DNA of 7,611 nt from JAKITW01 sp041598875. Lineage in GTDB: Bacteria > Desulfobacterota > Desulfobulbia > Desulfobulbales > BM004. Positions 1 through 5,734 of this stretch are shown piece after piece (the first letter of the stretch is position 1; every line of letters begins with the position of its first letter). The notes beneath the pieces are model-generated. The model saw only the letters and a program-made list of their open reading frames with translations, did not search any database and had not been told where the DNA came from. The position numbers and the translations under genes were made by a program. The stretch is taken from NCBI GenBank assembly GCA_041598875.1, contig JBFHXP010000126.1, positions 1 to 7,611 of the forward strand. The letters are read 5' to 3'.

Positions 1-373
1 AGAAGAACCCCCGAGCGGAGAAGGGCTGTGCGGGAAGGATTTTTTGTTTCGCTCTCATGCTGCGATGACCAGCGCTCCAGGCATGAACGGCGTGTTCAGA
101 AATAATATGTGCCGGCCCGCACGTGTCGCCGTGGCAACCAGGTGAATTTTATTACTGCCGGAGATGGCTGAGGGTGTACGGGTATCTGTGTCAATAAATT
201 GGCGGTCTTCCCTGGTGTCAGTCCCTGGCGGATTTTGTCGGCGGCGCCATGTGAGATGCATGTTATCATTCAAATTTAACTATCCGATATTTTATTGTTT
301 TTAGCTTTTTTTGGAAATGGTCCCCCGGCGCGGGCAGCGCGGAAATCAAGATGATCTGAAAAAAAAACAGGTC
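1..373. other. Gene-free stretch upstream of the diguanylate cyclase
   Basis: No convincing gene is visible here. The open frames on either strand are short, have no ribosome binding site and match no family I recognise. Plus-strand frames entering from the left edge close at about 66, 105 and 146, and none of the three possible C-terminal tails is recognisable. The stretch holds a GC-rich inverted repeat near 328-342 and an A9 tract at 359-367 enclosed by GATCTG and CAGGTC (353-373). This may be intrinsically bent DNA in front of the promoter at 374. I see no c-di-GMP riboswitch consensus. Confidence 0.5.
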
Positions 374-389
374 TGGCACGGTTTTCGCT
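374..389 (+). promoter_or_regulatory. Sigma-54 (RpoN) type promoter
   Basis: The sequence TGGCACG-GTTT-TCGCT matches the -24/-12 consensus TGGCACG-N4-TTGCW at 11 of 12 defined positions, and the invariant GG (375-376) and GC (387-388) are correctly spaced. Transcription would start near 400 and leave a leader of about 90 nt before the diguanylate cyclase. Sigma-54 promoters need an enhancer-binding ATPase, but I could not identify its upstream site. The A9 tract directly upstream could help DNA bending. This is a motif match only. Confidence 0.6.
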
Positions 390-431
390 AATCTTTAAAG
401 TAATACACGTCGATCTAATACCATAACGACG

Positions 432-449
432 GCTGGAAATGCTGGAAAT
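432..449 (+). repeat. Tandem 9-bp direct repeat GCTGGAAAT
   Basis: Two perfect head-to-tail copies of GCTGGAAAT lie in the presumed leader of the diguanylate cyclase gene, 39 bp before its start codon and about 30 bp after the predicted sigma-54 start site. Their role is unknown. They could be a protein-binding site or a chance duplication. Confidence 0.45.
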
Positions 450-488
450 CAGCGTACGCCAAATAAGGAATAACACGAGACCATTATT

Positions 489-1532
489 ATGATCGGAATG
501 ATGCTTCAGAACGAATTTGATTCAGACAAGCTGGACAATGCCTCGAAATTAAATTCATTAATCATCGAGCTGGCACATTATCGCCAGCAGTCGGAATGGC
601 TCTCAAGGGCAAATGATCTCTATGTGCGATTGGCGGGTGCCACTGATCTGTCAAGCATGATCGAGGCCTTTTCCATCTGGTTGATGCCGCTTGTTCCCCA
701 CGATTTAATTGCCTATTCCAATCCGCAGAGAAAGCTCCTGCATAAGTTCTGTTCCTGCCATGGTCCGGCCCGGCGCTCGGTTATGGAAAGCGCAGATCTG
801 ATCTTTCAGAGCCTTTCCCTGGGCGCGGGGGTGGCTGATGCCGGTTGTGTGCAGGACAATGAGAATTATGCGCGGGTGAGAAGGTTTGATTCGTCTCGTG
901 GCTGCGGCCATCTCCTGTTGTTGCGCAAGGAAGTGATCATCAGTGACCGTGAGATGGAATCAGTTGATAAAGGTCTGGAGATATTGAGCGAACCGCTGGG
1001 TCGGGCCTTGGACTATGAGATACTTTTCGAGCAGGCGCGCAGGGACAGCCTCACCGGTCTTGCCAACCGTCGGGTATTTGAGGAGCGACTGGAGGACATG
1101 CTTGATAATGCGCGCCGATATGCTCATCCCATTACCATTGCCAGCATGGATCTTGATAATTTTAAAAAGGTCAATGATTCCTTTGGCCATGCCGTTGGCG
1201 ATAAAACTCTCATAGAAGTGGCCCGAGCCCTGGAGACGGTAGTCCGCAACACCGACCTGCTCGTCCGGCTCGGTGGTGACGAGTTCATCATGATCCTGCC
1301 CGATACCGGAATATCATCAGCGAGAATACTGGCTGATCGCATCTGGAGCACGGTAAACAATCTGAATATCTGCACACCAGATGGCGGTAAGCTGGGGATC
1401 AGTATCGGGTTGACCCAGTGGGACAGTTCAATGAGCAAAGATGAGTGGCTCCAGGTTGCCGACGAGACCCTCTACCGGGCAAAGGCCACGGGGAGGTCGC
1501 GGGTCTGCATTACTGGCGAGACCTCAAACTGA
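489..1532 (+). CDS. Diguanylate cyclase with N-terminal GAF-like sensor region
   Basis: A 347-residue cytosolic protein with no membrane segment. The C-terminal GGDEF domain (about 180-343) opens with the usual DSLTGLANRR and has Mg/GTP-binding aspartates around 221-223 and an intact GGDEF at 262-266. The enzyme therefore probably condenses two GTP to c-di-GMP. R253-N-T-D256, five residues before GGDEF, is a canonical RxxD inhibitory I-site, which implies product feedback. Residues about 45-175 look like a divergent GAF-type sensor; Cys88, Cys90 and Cys120 are notable but no ligand can be named. Residues 1-40 are probably helical. The start at 489 has a weak GAGA Shine-Dalgarno (477-480) with 8 nt spacing; another ATG lies at 498. 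The gene stands alone behind a sigma-54-like promoter, so it is likely switched on by an enhancer-binding regulator. Family assignment is firm; the sensor call is tentative. Confidence 0.93.
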   Translation: MIGMMLQNEFDSDKLDNASKLNSLIIELAHYRQQSEWLSRANDLYVRLAGATDLSSMIEAFSIWLMPLVPHDLIAYSNPQRKLLHKFCSCHGPARRSVMESADLIFQSLSLGAGVADAGCVQDNENYARVRRFDSSRGCGHLLLLRKEVIISDREMESVDKGLEILSEPLGRALDYEILFEQARRDSLTGLANRRVFEERLEDMLDNARRYAHPITIASMDLDNFKKVNDSFGHAVGDKTLIEVARALETVVRNTDLLVRLGGDEFIMILPDTGISSARILADRIWSTVNNLNICTPDGGKLGISIGLTQWDSSMSKDEWLQVADETLYRAKATGRSRVCITGETSN

Positions 1533-1674
1533 TCCCAGCCGGTAATTTCCCCACCTTCCCCTGTTTCCAGTGACAGCCTTATCTGCTTTTTTTCCCCCTC
1601 GTAATCATTATGCCTGGTCGCATTGATCTCTCCGTCAGAAACGTGACATCGGAATTCCGGTGCGCGGAAAGATC
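1533..1674. other. Intergenic spacer after the diguanylate cyclase
   Basis: The first part of a 314-bp gap. I see no supported gene and no canonical terminator. A weak CTGT/ACAG hairpin near 1560-1580 is separated by about ten bases from a T7 run, so it is not a convincing terminator. A 16-bp imperfect palindrome centred on CGGAATTCCG (1647-1662) lies just upstream of the promoter at 1675-1704. Confidence 0.4.
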
Positions 1675-1704
1675 TTGGACGAACGCCCGTCTTTCTGGTA
1701 ATCT
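1675..1704 (+). promoter_or_regulatory. Sigma-70-like promoter for the flavoprotein gene
   Basis: TTGGAC (1675-1680) and TAATCT (1699-1704) are separated by 18 bp, which gives a start near 1711. The leader to the ATG at 1847 would be about 135 nt. The palindromic operator at 1712-1731 would then sit on the first transcribed bases, a position typical of repression. This is inferred from motifs only. Confidence 0.4.
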
Positions 1705-1711
1705 CAGTAGA

Positions 1712-1731
1712 TAAACAGCGTACCCTGTACT
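1712..1731 (+). promoter_or_regulatory. Palindromic operator, copy 1 (upstream of flavoprotein)
   Basis: ACAG-N6-CTGTACT. Seventeen bases (1715-1731) match the site at 2506-2522 with one difference, A versus G, in the spacer. The right arm is perfect; the outer left arm (TAA in place of AGT) is degenerate. An outer CAGTA/TACTG pair (1705-1709, 1728-1732) also flanks it. The cognate regulator is unknown. Confidence 0.5.
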
Positions 1732-1846
1732 GGAGAGCTGTCAGGAAAATCCTTTATGCCGGACAGAAGCACCATGTCCGTTTTGTGATCCGGTATCGGG
1801 AATTTCCTGGAAAGGTCGAAAATCAAAAAAACCGGGAAGATAACAC

Positions 1847-2446
1847 ATGCGTATACTGGCCATCCATGGTAGCCCGCGACGGCAGGGCAACAGTTCTCTC
1901 TTGCTGGAGCAGGCCATCCAGGGAGCGAGAACGCATGGGGCCATCGTTGAGGAGGTCTTTCTTCGGGATCTGACTATATCACCCTGCCTGGAAATCTACG
2001 GATGCAGAAAAAGCGGACGGTGCGTCATTGATGACGATTTCCAGGGACTTTACGACAGTATAGACTCATGTGACGGAATTATCATCGCCACACCGATTTT
2101 TTTTTACACCGTGAGCGCCCACGTGAAAATTCTGATGGACCGGTGTCAGTCTTTCTGGGTAAGAAAGAACATGATGGAAAACAGAAGTTTCTCCGGGCCA
2201 CCGAGGCCCAAAAAGGGGCTGGTTATTGCCGTGGGCGCGACCCGGGGAAAGAGGTTGTTTGACGGGGCCCTCCTTACCTTTCGTTATTTTTTTGATGCGC
2301 TGGATGTTGAGCCCTGGAGGAACTGTCTCTTTCGTGGCCTTGACTTTATCGGGGATGTCAACAAGCATCCCGCCTCTCTGGAACAGGCGTTTCAGGCAGG
2401 TGAAGAGCTCTGCGCCGCTATTCTGAATAATGGGGCTGATCCGTGA
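1847..2446 (+). CDS. Flavodoxin-fold NAD(P)H-dependent FMN reductase family protein
   Basis: A 199-residue soluble flavoprotein of the NADPH-dependent FMN reductase / iron-sulfur-flavoprotein-like group. The start MRILAIHGSPRRQGNS is the first beta strand plus the FMN-phosphate loop (GSPRRQGNS, 8-16). ATPIFFYTVSAHVKILMDR (81-99) is the family's second flavin-contacting segment, and GATRGKRLFDG (130-140) is a third typical loop. Residues 47-64 resemble the cysteine-rich cluster-binding insert of iron-sulfur flavoproteins (Cys47, Cys53, Cys59 followed by DDD), but the usual second cysteine is Ile50, so a [4Fe-4S] cluster is doubtful. It probably transfers electrons through FMN; the substrate cannot be told. 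GGGAAG (1834-1839) lies 7 nt before the ATG. A T9 run (2097-2105) sits inside the gene. It shares an operator motif with the following redox operon. Confidence 0.85.
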   Translation: MRILAIHGSPRRQGNSSLLLEQAIQGARTHGAIVEEVFLRDLTISPCLEIYGCRKSGRCVIDDDFQGLYDSIDSCDGIIIATPIFFYTVSAHVKILMDRCQSFWVRKNMMENRSFSGPPRPKKGLVIAVGATRGKRLFDGALLTFRYFFDALDVEPWRNCLFRGLDFIGDVNKHPASLEQAFQAGEELCAAILNNGADP

Positions 2447-2502
2447 ACTGAGGATCAGCAGTGACGGACAACCCGAATGGTAAAAAATCCTTATGACGGC
2501 AT

Positions 2503-2522
2503 AGTACAGCGTGCCCTGTACT
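2503..2522 (+). promoter_or_regulatory. Palindromic operator, copy 2 (upstream of glutaredoxin-FTR operon)
   Basis: A perfect 20-bp inverted repeat, AGTACAG-N6-CTGTACT, lies 40 bp before the glutaredoxin-like gene. It is the better-formed partner of the site at 1712-1731, and even the spacer is conserved (CGTGCC versus CGTACC). A possible -10 (TTATGA, 2491-2496) lies 6 bp upstream, the same geometry as in copy 1, but I cannot see a good -35. Confidence 0.6.
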
Positions 2523-2550
2523 CTGCGCCTTTACGTCCCGGATCCAGACA

Positions 2551-2556
2551 AGGGAG
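2551..2556 (+). promoter_or_regulatory. Shine-Dalgarno that fixes the glutaredoxin start
   Basis: AGGGAG ends 6 nt before the ATG at 2563 but directly abuts an in-frame TTG at 2557. A ribosome bound here could only initiate at the ATG, so the 85-residue form is preferred over an 87-residue one. Confidence 0.7.
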
Positions 2557-2562
2557 TTGCAA

Positions 2563-2820
2563 ATGACCAGTATGCCTATTGTTCTTTACTCTTTAAGCAC
2601 TTGCTCACACTGTAAATCAACCAAGTCCCTGCTGGACTCGTGCACAGTGAAGTATCATTTCACCGATGTGGATTTGCTCGATCTTGAAGAGCGGAAGCTG
2701 ATTCTCGAGGATATCAGGAAGATAAATCCCCGTTGCTCATTTCCCACATTGATCATCGGGGAAACGGTTATTGTCGGATTTCAGGAAGATGCGATAAAGA
2801 AAGCCCTGGGGATGGCCTGA
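2563..2820 (+). CDS. Glutaredoxin-like thiol-disulfide protein
   Basis: An 85-residue protein with a single thioredoxin-fold glutaredoxin domain. The redox motif Cys14-Ser-His-Cys17 follows the first strand (IVLYSLSTC). The cis-proline element is SFPTLIIG, followed by VIVGF, as in small glutaredoxin/NrdH-like proteins. It should shuttle electrons by dithiol-disulfide exchange in the cytosol. The stop lies 1 nt before the start of the FTR catalytic subunit, so the two are almost surely co-transcribed and translationally coupled. The natural reading is that this protein is the disulfide substrate of that reductase, in place of a classical thioredoxin. This is inference from context. A palindromic operator lies upstream. 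Confidence 0.88.
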   Translation: MTSMPIVLYSLSTCSHCKSTKSLLDSCTVKYHFTDVDLLDLEERKLILEDIRKINPRCSFPTLIIGETVIVGFQEDAIKKALGMA

Positions 2821-2821
2821 T

Positions 2822-3151
2822 ATGGATGCACAGGAGTTGTATGAAAAACTGCGCCCCCTGCAGGAGAAAAAGGGGTATTTTTTTAACCAGGACCGCGTGC
2901 GGACCCTGGAGCTTCTTGAGGCGTTACTGGTCAACCGTGAGCGCTACGGGTATATGTCCTGCCCCTGCCGCCTGGCCTCGGGGGATCGGGGGCATGATTA
3001 CGACATCATCTGCCCCTGCGAATACAGGGAGGCGGACGTGATTGAGTTCGGCTCCTGCTACTGTAGTCTCTATGTTTCGCCGCAGTGGAATGCCGGCCCC
3101 CCCCATCCGTTTGTTCCGGAAAGGAGGCCACCGGAAAAGTTGTTTTTGTAA
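2822..3151 (+). CDS. Ferredoxin:thioredoxin reductase catalytic subunit family protein
   Basis: A 109-residue protein. It has the FTR beta-chain cysteine pattern as three doublets: CPC (47-49), CPC (64-66) and CYC (79-81). By homology with the cyanobacterial/plastid enzyme, Cys47, 64, 66 and 79 ligate a [4Fe-4S] cluster, and Cys49 and Cys81 form the active disulfide. Spacings are x14 and x12 rather than the plastid x16 and x8, which suggests an anaerobe-type FTR-like branch. There is no variable (alpha) subunit nearby, as in other non-photosynthetic FTR-like enzymes. It should take single electrons from reduced ferredoxin and reduce a disulfide, likely on the glutaredoxin-like protein encoded 1 nt upstream. 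GGGGATGG just before that stop may serve as its ribosome site. A basic, proline-rich tail follows the last doublet, and the codons there include a C8 run (3097-3104). Confidence 0.9.
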   Translation: MDAQELYEKLRPLQEKKGYFFNQDRVRTLELLEALLVNRERYGYMSCPCRLASGDRGHDYDIICPCEYREADVIEFGSCYCSLYVSPQWNAGPPHPFVPERRPPEKLFL

Positions 3152-3254
3152 TCTCTGCAGATTTGCGTGGTTTATTCCGTGGTGGGGCTGCCGGCACCGG
3201 CGCTTGTCATTTTTTTGACGAGATATTCCTTGCCCGTCTTTTTTGTTGTTTTAT

Positions 3255-4343
3255 TCATCTGTCAGCTCTGTTGGCAAACCATCCGCTTCGGCTCAAGATA
3301 TCTATCAATTTCCGGTGTCCGGCCGGAAAGGCGTACTGGTTCAGTTCCGAGGCATCAACCCATCGGTATTCCTGGGCTGCGTGGAGTACCGGCTCTCCTT
3401 TTCCGTTCACCGTGCGGGCAAAACAGTGCAGCTCAACCCGATAGTTGAGATAACTGTGATGTACCGTGGCCAGCGGGGTAACTGCAGTAACTGCCAACTC
3501 GGTTTCCTCCTGGTATTCCCGGACCACGGTCTGGGAGGGGCGTTCTTCCTTTTCCACCCTGCCGCCCGGGAATTCCCAGAGGTTGGCCCACACCCCTTTT
3601 GAAGGCCTTTTCTGGATGAATATCTTGCCACGGTATTCGAGGACGCCGGTGGCCATCGTGATTTTGACCGGTTTTTTCCGCGCGGAGAGAACCGGTCTTT
3701 CACCGGTCGTGCCATTTTTATGACTCATGCAGTTCTTATCCAACGGGCAAACGCTGCACCCGGGGTTTTTCGGGGTGCAGACAAGGGCGCCAAGTTCCAT
3801 GAGGGCCTGGTTGAAGTTTCGGGCCATGCCCGCCGGGATAAGTTTTTCAGCCGTGTCCCAGATCTTGAGGCGATTTTCTTTATTCTTGATATGAGTGCTG
3901 ATGTCAAAAAGCCGGGCAAAGAGCCGTTCCACATTGGCGTCTACAACCGGGTAGTCACGGTTAAAGGCAAGGCTCATTATTGCCCCGGCTGTATAGCGGC
4001 CGATTCCCGGGAGGGCAAGAAGTTTTGCATGGTTTTCCGGTAGGTGCCCGCCATGTTCTTTTACAATGAGACGCGCACAGGAGTGGATATTGCGAGCCCG
4101 GGAATAGTAGCCGAGACCCTCCCATAGCTTGTGGATCTGCTCTTCGCTGGCTTTGGCAACGGCCGTCACATCCGGCAGCGCCCGGCACCAGGATATAAAA
4201 AAATCCCGGACCCGGTCTACCTGGGTTTGCTGGAGCATGATCTCCGAAATCCATACGTGGTAGGGGCTGTAGGTTTTGCGCCAGGGGAGATCTCGCTGGT
4301 TGTGGTTAAACCATTCCAGAAGTGTTTGTGAAAAGTGTGTCAT
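3255..4343 (-). CDS. mutY: A/G-specific adenine DNA glycosylase MutY
   Basis: A 362-residue base-excision repair enzyme that removes adenine mispaired with 8-oxoguanine. The N-terminal helix-hairpin-helix glycosylase domain has the catalytic Glu34 (SEIMLQQTQV), the LPGIGRYTAGAI hairpin (111-122) and Asp135 in VDANVER. The [4Fe-4S] loop is C189-x6-C196-x2-C199-x5-C205. The C-terminal 8-oxoG-recognition domain (about 225-350) is Nudix-like and retains almost all of the Nudix box (G261, E267, R275, E276, E279, E280), which most MutY proteins lose. Length is normal for the family. The ATG at 4343 is the only start before an in-frame stop 18 nt upstream; no good Shine-Dalgarno is seen. It is the last gene of a minus-strand group led by the SPOR protein gene, and it converges on the FTR gene across 103 bp. 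Confidence 0.96.
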   Translation of the reverse strand: MTHFSQTLLEWFNHNQRDLPWRKTYSPYHVWISEIMLQQTQVDRVRDFFISWCRALPDVTAVAKASEEQIHKLWEGLGYYSRARNIHSCARLIVKEHGGHLPENHAKLLALPGIGRYTAGAIMSLAFNRDYPVVDANVERLFARLFDISTHIKNKENRLKIWDTAEKLIPAGMARNFNQALMELGALVCTPKNPGCSVCPLDKNCMSHKNGTTGERPVLSARKKPVKITMATGVLEYRGKIFIQKRPSKGVWANLWEFPGGRVEKEERPSQTVVREYQEETELAVTAVTPLATVHHSYLNYRVELHCFARTVNGKGEPVLHAAQEYRWVDASELNQYAFPAGHRKLIDILSRSGWFANRADR

Positions 4344-4613
4344 GGAGAGTGTGGGGCATCCTCATATCTGGCTATCCGCACACATCAAAGCGGATCCAGA
4401 GTTTTCCGAAAAGTGTTTCCATGGTCGATCTGGTCCGGGGGGGCGTCAACTGAGTTGTGGCCAAAAGCGAGGTGTCCCCAGAGGGCTGCGTCAGAGGCAG
4501 TGTCTGATCCAGATACAATGCTTTCCGTACGGGGAATCGAGACCGTGGGACAAATAGTCACGACCAAGACAGAGAAGAAGCCTTCCATTGCTGACCGGAA
4601 TGTCTCGCGGCAT
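4344..4613 (-). pseudogene. Decayed 5' remnant of a GH15 (glucoamylase-family) gene
   Basis: A strong Shine-Dalgarno (GAGGA, 4620-4624) lies 6 nt before an ATG at 4613. The next 40 codons (to a TGA at 4491-4493) begin MPRDIPVSNGRLLL. This is very like the start of bacterial glycoside hydrolase family 15 proteins (MPRDIPVGNG-LL, from memory of the family). Residues 20-33 (DY..HGLDSPYGKH) resemble the family's RDLYFPHVGxENH after a few substitutions and two small in-frame losses. After the stop no frame reads through to mutY, and the roughly 600-residue enzyme body is missing. I infer a gene that lost its body by deletion and then decayed. Alternatives are a genuine 40-residue peptide or coincidence. 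The rest of this interval (4344-4490) holds nothing I recognise. Confidence 0.45.
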
Positions 4614-4619
4614 GGCTGA

Positions 4620-4624
4620 TCCTC
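4620..4624 (-). promoter_or_regulatory. Shine-Dalgarno before the GH15-like start
   Basis: On the minus strand, AAAGAGGA followed by six bases and ATG is the best ribosome site in this interval. Its survival supports a real former gene start here, placed 36 bp after the SPOR gene stop. Confidence 0.45.
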
Positions 4625-4649
4625 TTTTTCAGTTCATGGGCAGGTCGGG

Positions 4650-5654
4650 CTAAAGTTGTGGTTCACGGTAGAGCTGTTCGATGCGGCTTTCCAGAATATG
4701 GGTGGAGAGGATATGGGAGGTTTTTTCCAGTTCCCGTACCCTGTTCAGAAGAGCAATGGCCGCAGATTCGGTTGCAAAGCAACCCACCCGGACGGTTATA
4801 TACCCCTTGACCCGCTCAATCCGGAGGAACTCTCTTTGCGCGGGAAGGAGATGCCACTCAAGATCTCCATAATATTTTTTTGCCTGCTTCATGGTCGTGA
4901 AACTGCCCGCCTGCACAGTGAAAATTTTTTGCTCCGGACTGGGAAGTTCCGGATTTGGCACACTTTCTTCAGGCAATGAGGTAACCGGAGGCAGTGGTTT
5001 TTCCTGAGGTTTTGCAGGGGAAAGGTCCTGGGTTATTGGAGGCGCGGGGGCTGACGGGGATTTATGGGGCTGGGTGGTCAGCACTTTTTCTTTTTCCGGT
5101 TCTTCAAAAACAGTCGCAGGGGGAGGGGCAACCGGGGACGGTGGAGAAAGGGTTTTTTCTGTTTTGGTATCTGGCGGAGAGGGCGGTGGCGTTTGAGCTA
5201 CCGGGGGCAGATTCACTGGCTTCGGCTCTTTCCTGGTCGCGGTGCCGGGAAGGCCAGCTCCAACAGGTGCATCATGGCTGGTGCGGTAGAGTTTCACCAG
5301 CCTGCTTCTGTCATAGCGGGTCCTGACCAGGGTGGCGCTAGAGTATCGTTCGGCAACGATCGCAACAAGTTCTTCTGCCTGAAATTTTTCAGTAAATTTC
5401 CCGACCCGCATGGCGAAGGTACCGCGGATTAATTCTATTCGAAGATGGTCCCTTTTTTCCGGGGGGAGCCAGCTGACCAGGGTGTCAAATGTCCGGAACG
5501 CGCCATCCCTGGTCTCAAATTTCCAGACCTCAACCGAATACACCATGTCACCGTCCGGCCTGGCGGTCGGGGGGAGAAGGAAAATCCCCAGAATGAGCCC
5601 TGCGAATAAAAATACCGGCAGTTTGTTCGTGAAATCAAAAGTCATCAAAAGCAC
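4650..5654 (-). CDS. Twin SPOR-domain envelope protein
   Basis: A 334-residue protein of unknown exact role. A hydrophobic segment (about 12-28, LPVFLFAGLILGIFLL) followed by PPTARPD is either a signal peptide or an N-terminal anchor, so the bulk should be periplasmic. Two homologous SPOR-like units, about 37-123 and 243-328, flank a proline- and lysine-rich linker (128-241). The units align end to end, for example LRIELIRGTFAMRVGKF with LRIERVKGYITVRVGCF. SPOR domains bind denuded septal peptidoglycan, so a role in division or wall remodelling is plausible. The start is uncertain: GTG at 5654 has a GAGA upstream, and ATG at 5645 has GGTG. It is the first gene of a minus-strand group that continues to mutY, and a promoter is visible at 5703-5731. 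Confidence 0.82.
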   Translation of the reverse strand: MLLMTFDFTNKLPVFLFAGLILGIFLLPPTARPDGDMVYSVEVWKFETRDGAFRTFDTLVSWLPPEKRDHLRIELIRGTFAMRVGKFTEKFQAEELVAIVAERYSSATLVRTRYDRSRLVKLYRTSHDAPVGAGLPGTATRKEPKPVNLPPVAQTPPPSPPDTKTEKTLSPPSPVAPPPATVFEEPEKEKVLTTQPHKSPSAPAPPITQDLSPAKPQEKPLPPVTSLPEESVPNPELPSPEQKIFTVQAGSFTTMKQAKKYYGDLEWHLLPAQREFLRIERVKGYITVRVGCFATESAAIALLNRVRELEKTSHILSTHILESRIEQLYREPQL

Positions 5655-5702
5655 CAGTTTTCTCGGCAGGAAAAAAAGGAAATTTCAGTTTAAGATCGTT
5701 GT

Positions 5703-5731
5703 AAAGTATACAAAAATAAAAGTAATATCAA
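5703..5731 (-). promoter_or_regulatory. Sigma-70-like promoter for the SPOR-mutY group
   Basis: On the minus strand, TTGATA (5726-5731) is followed by 17 bp and TACTTT (5703-5708); TATACT (5705-5710) is an alternative at 15 bp. The surrounding DNA is very AT-rich. Transcription would start near 5696, about 40 nt before the SPOR gene. This is a motif match only. Confidence 0.5.
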
Positions 5732-5734
5732 GGG

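Noticed and set aside
353..373. GATCTG-A9-CAGGTC hairpin as a terminator
   Set aside because: The loop is the A tract itself and no T run follows on either strand; it is more likely bent DNA next to the promoter.
55..476. Two minus-strand open frames (55-273 and 276-476) in the left gene-free region
   Set aside because: No convincing Shine-Dalgarno and no recognisable motif; the second overlaps the sigma-54 promoter of the divergent gene.
300..488. A c-di-GMP (GEMM) riboswitch upstream of the diguanylate cyclase
   Set aside because: None of the conserved GEMM core sequence is present.
1647..1846. Plus-strand frame open from 1647 into the flavoprotein region
   Set aside because: It has no start codon until 1785, overlaps the promoter and operator, and its translation is not recognisable.
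3185..3225. GCCG-GCAC-CGGC hairpin followed by T7 as a terminator for the FTR operon
   Set aside because: Eight bases separate the short stem from the T run, so it is not a canonical terminator.
3085..3602. Several plus-strand open frames antisense to mutY and past the FTR stop
   Set aside because: They overlap strong genes in other frames or strands, lack ribosome sites and show low-complexity, family-free translations.
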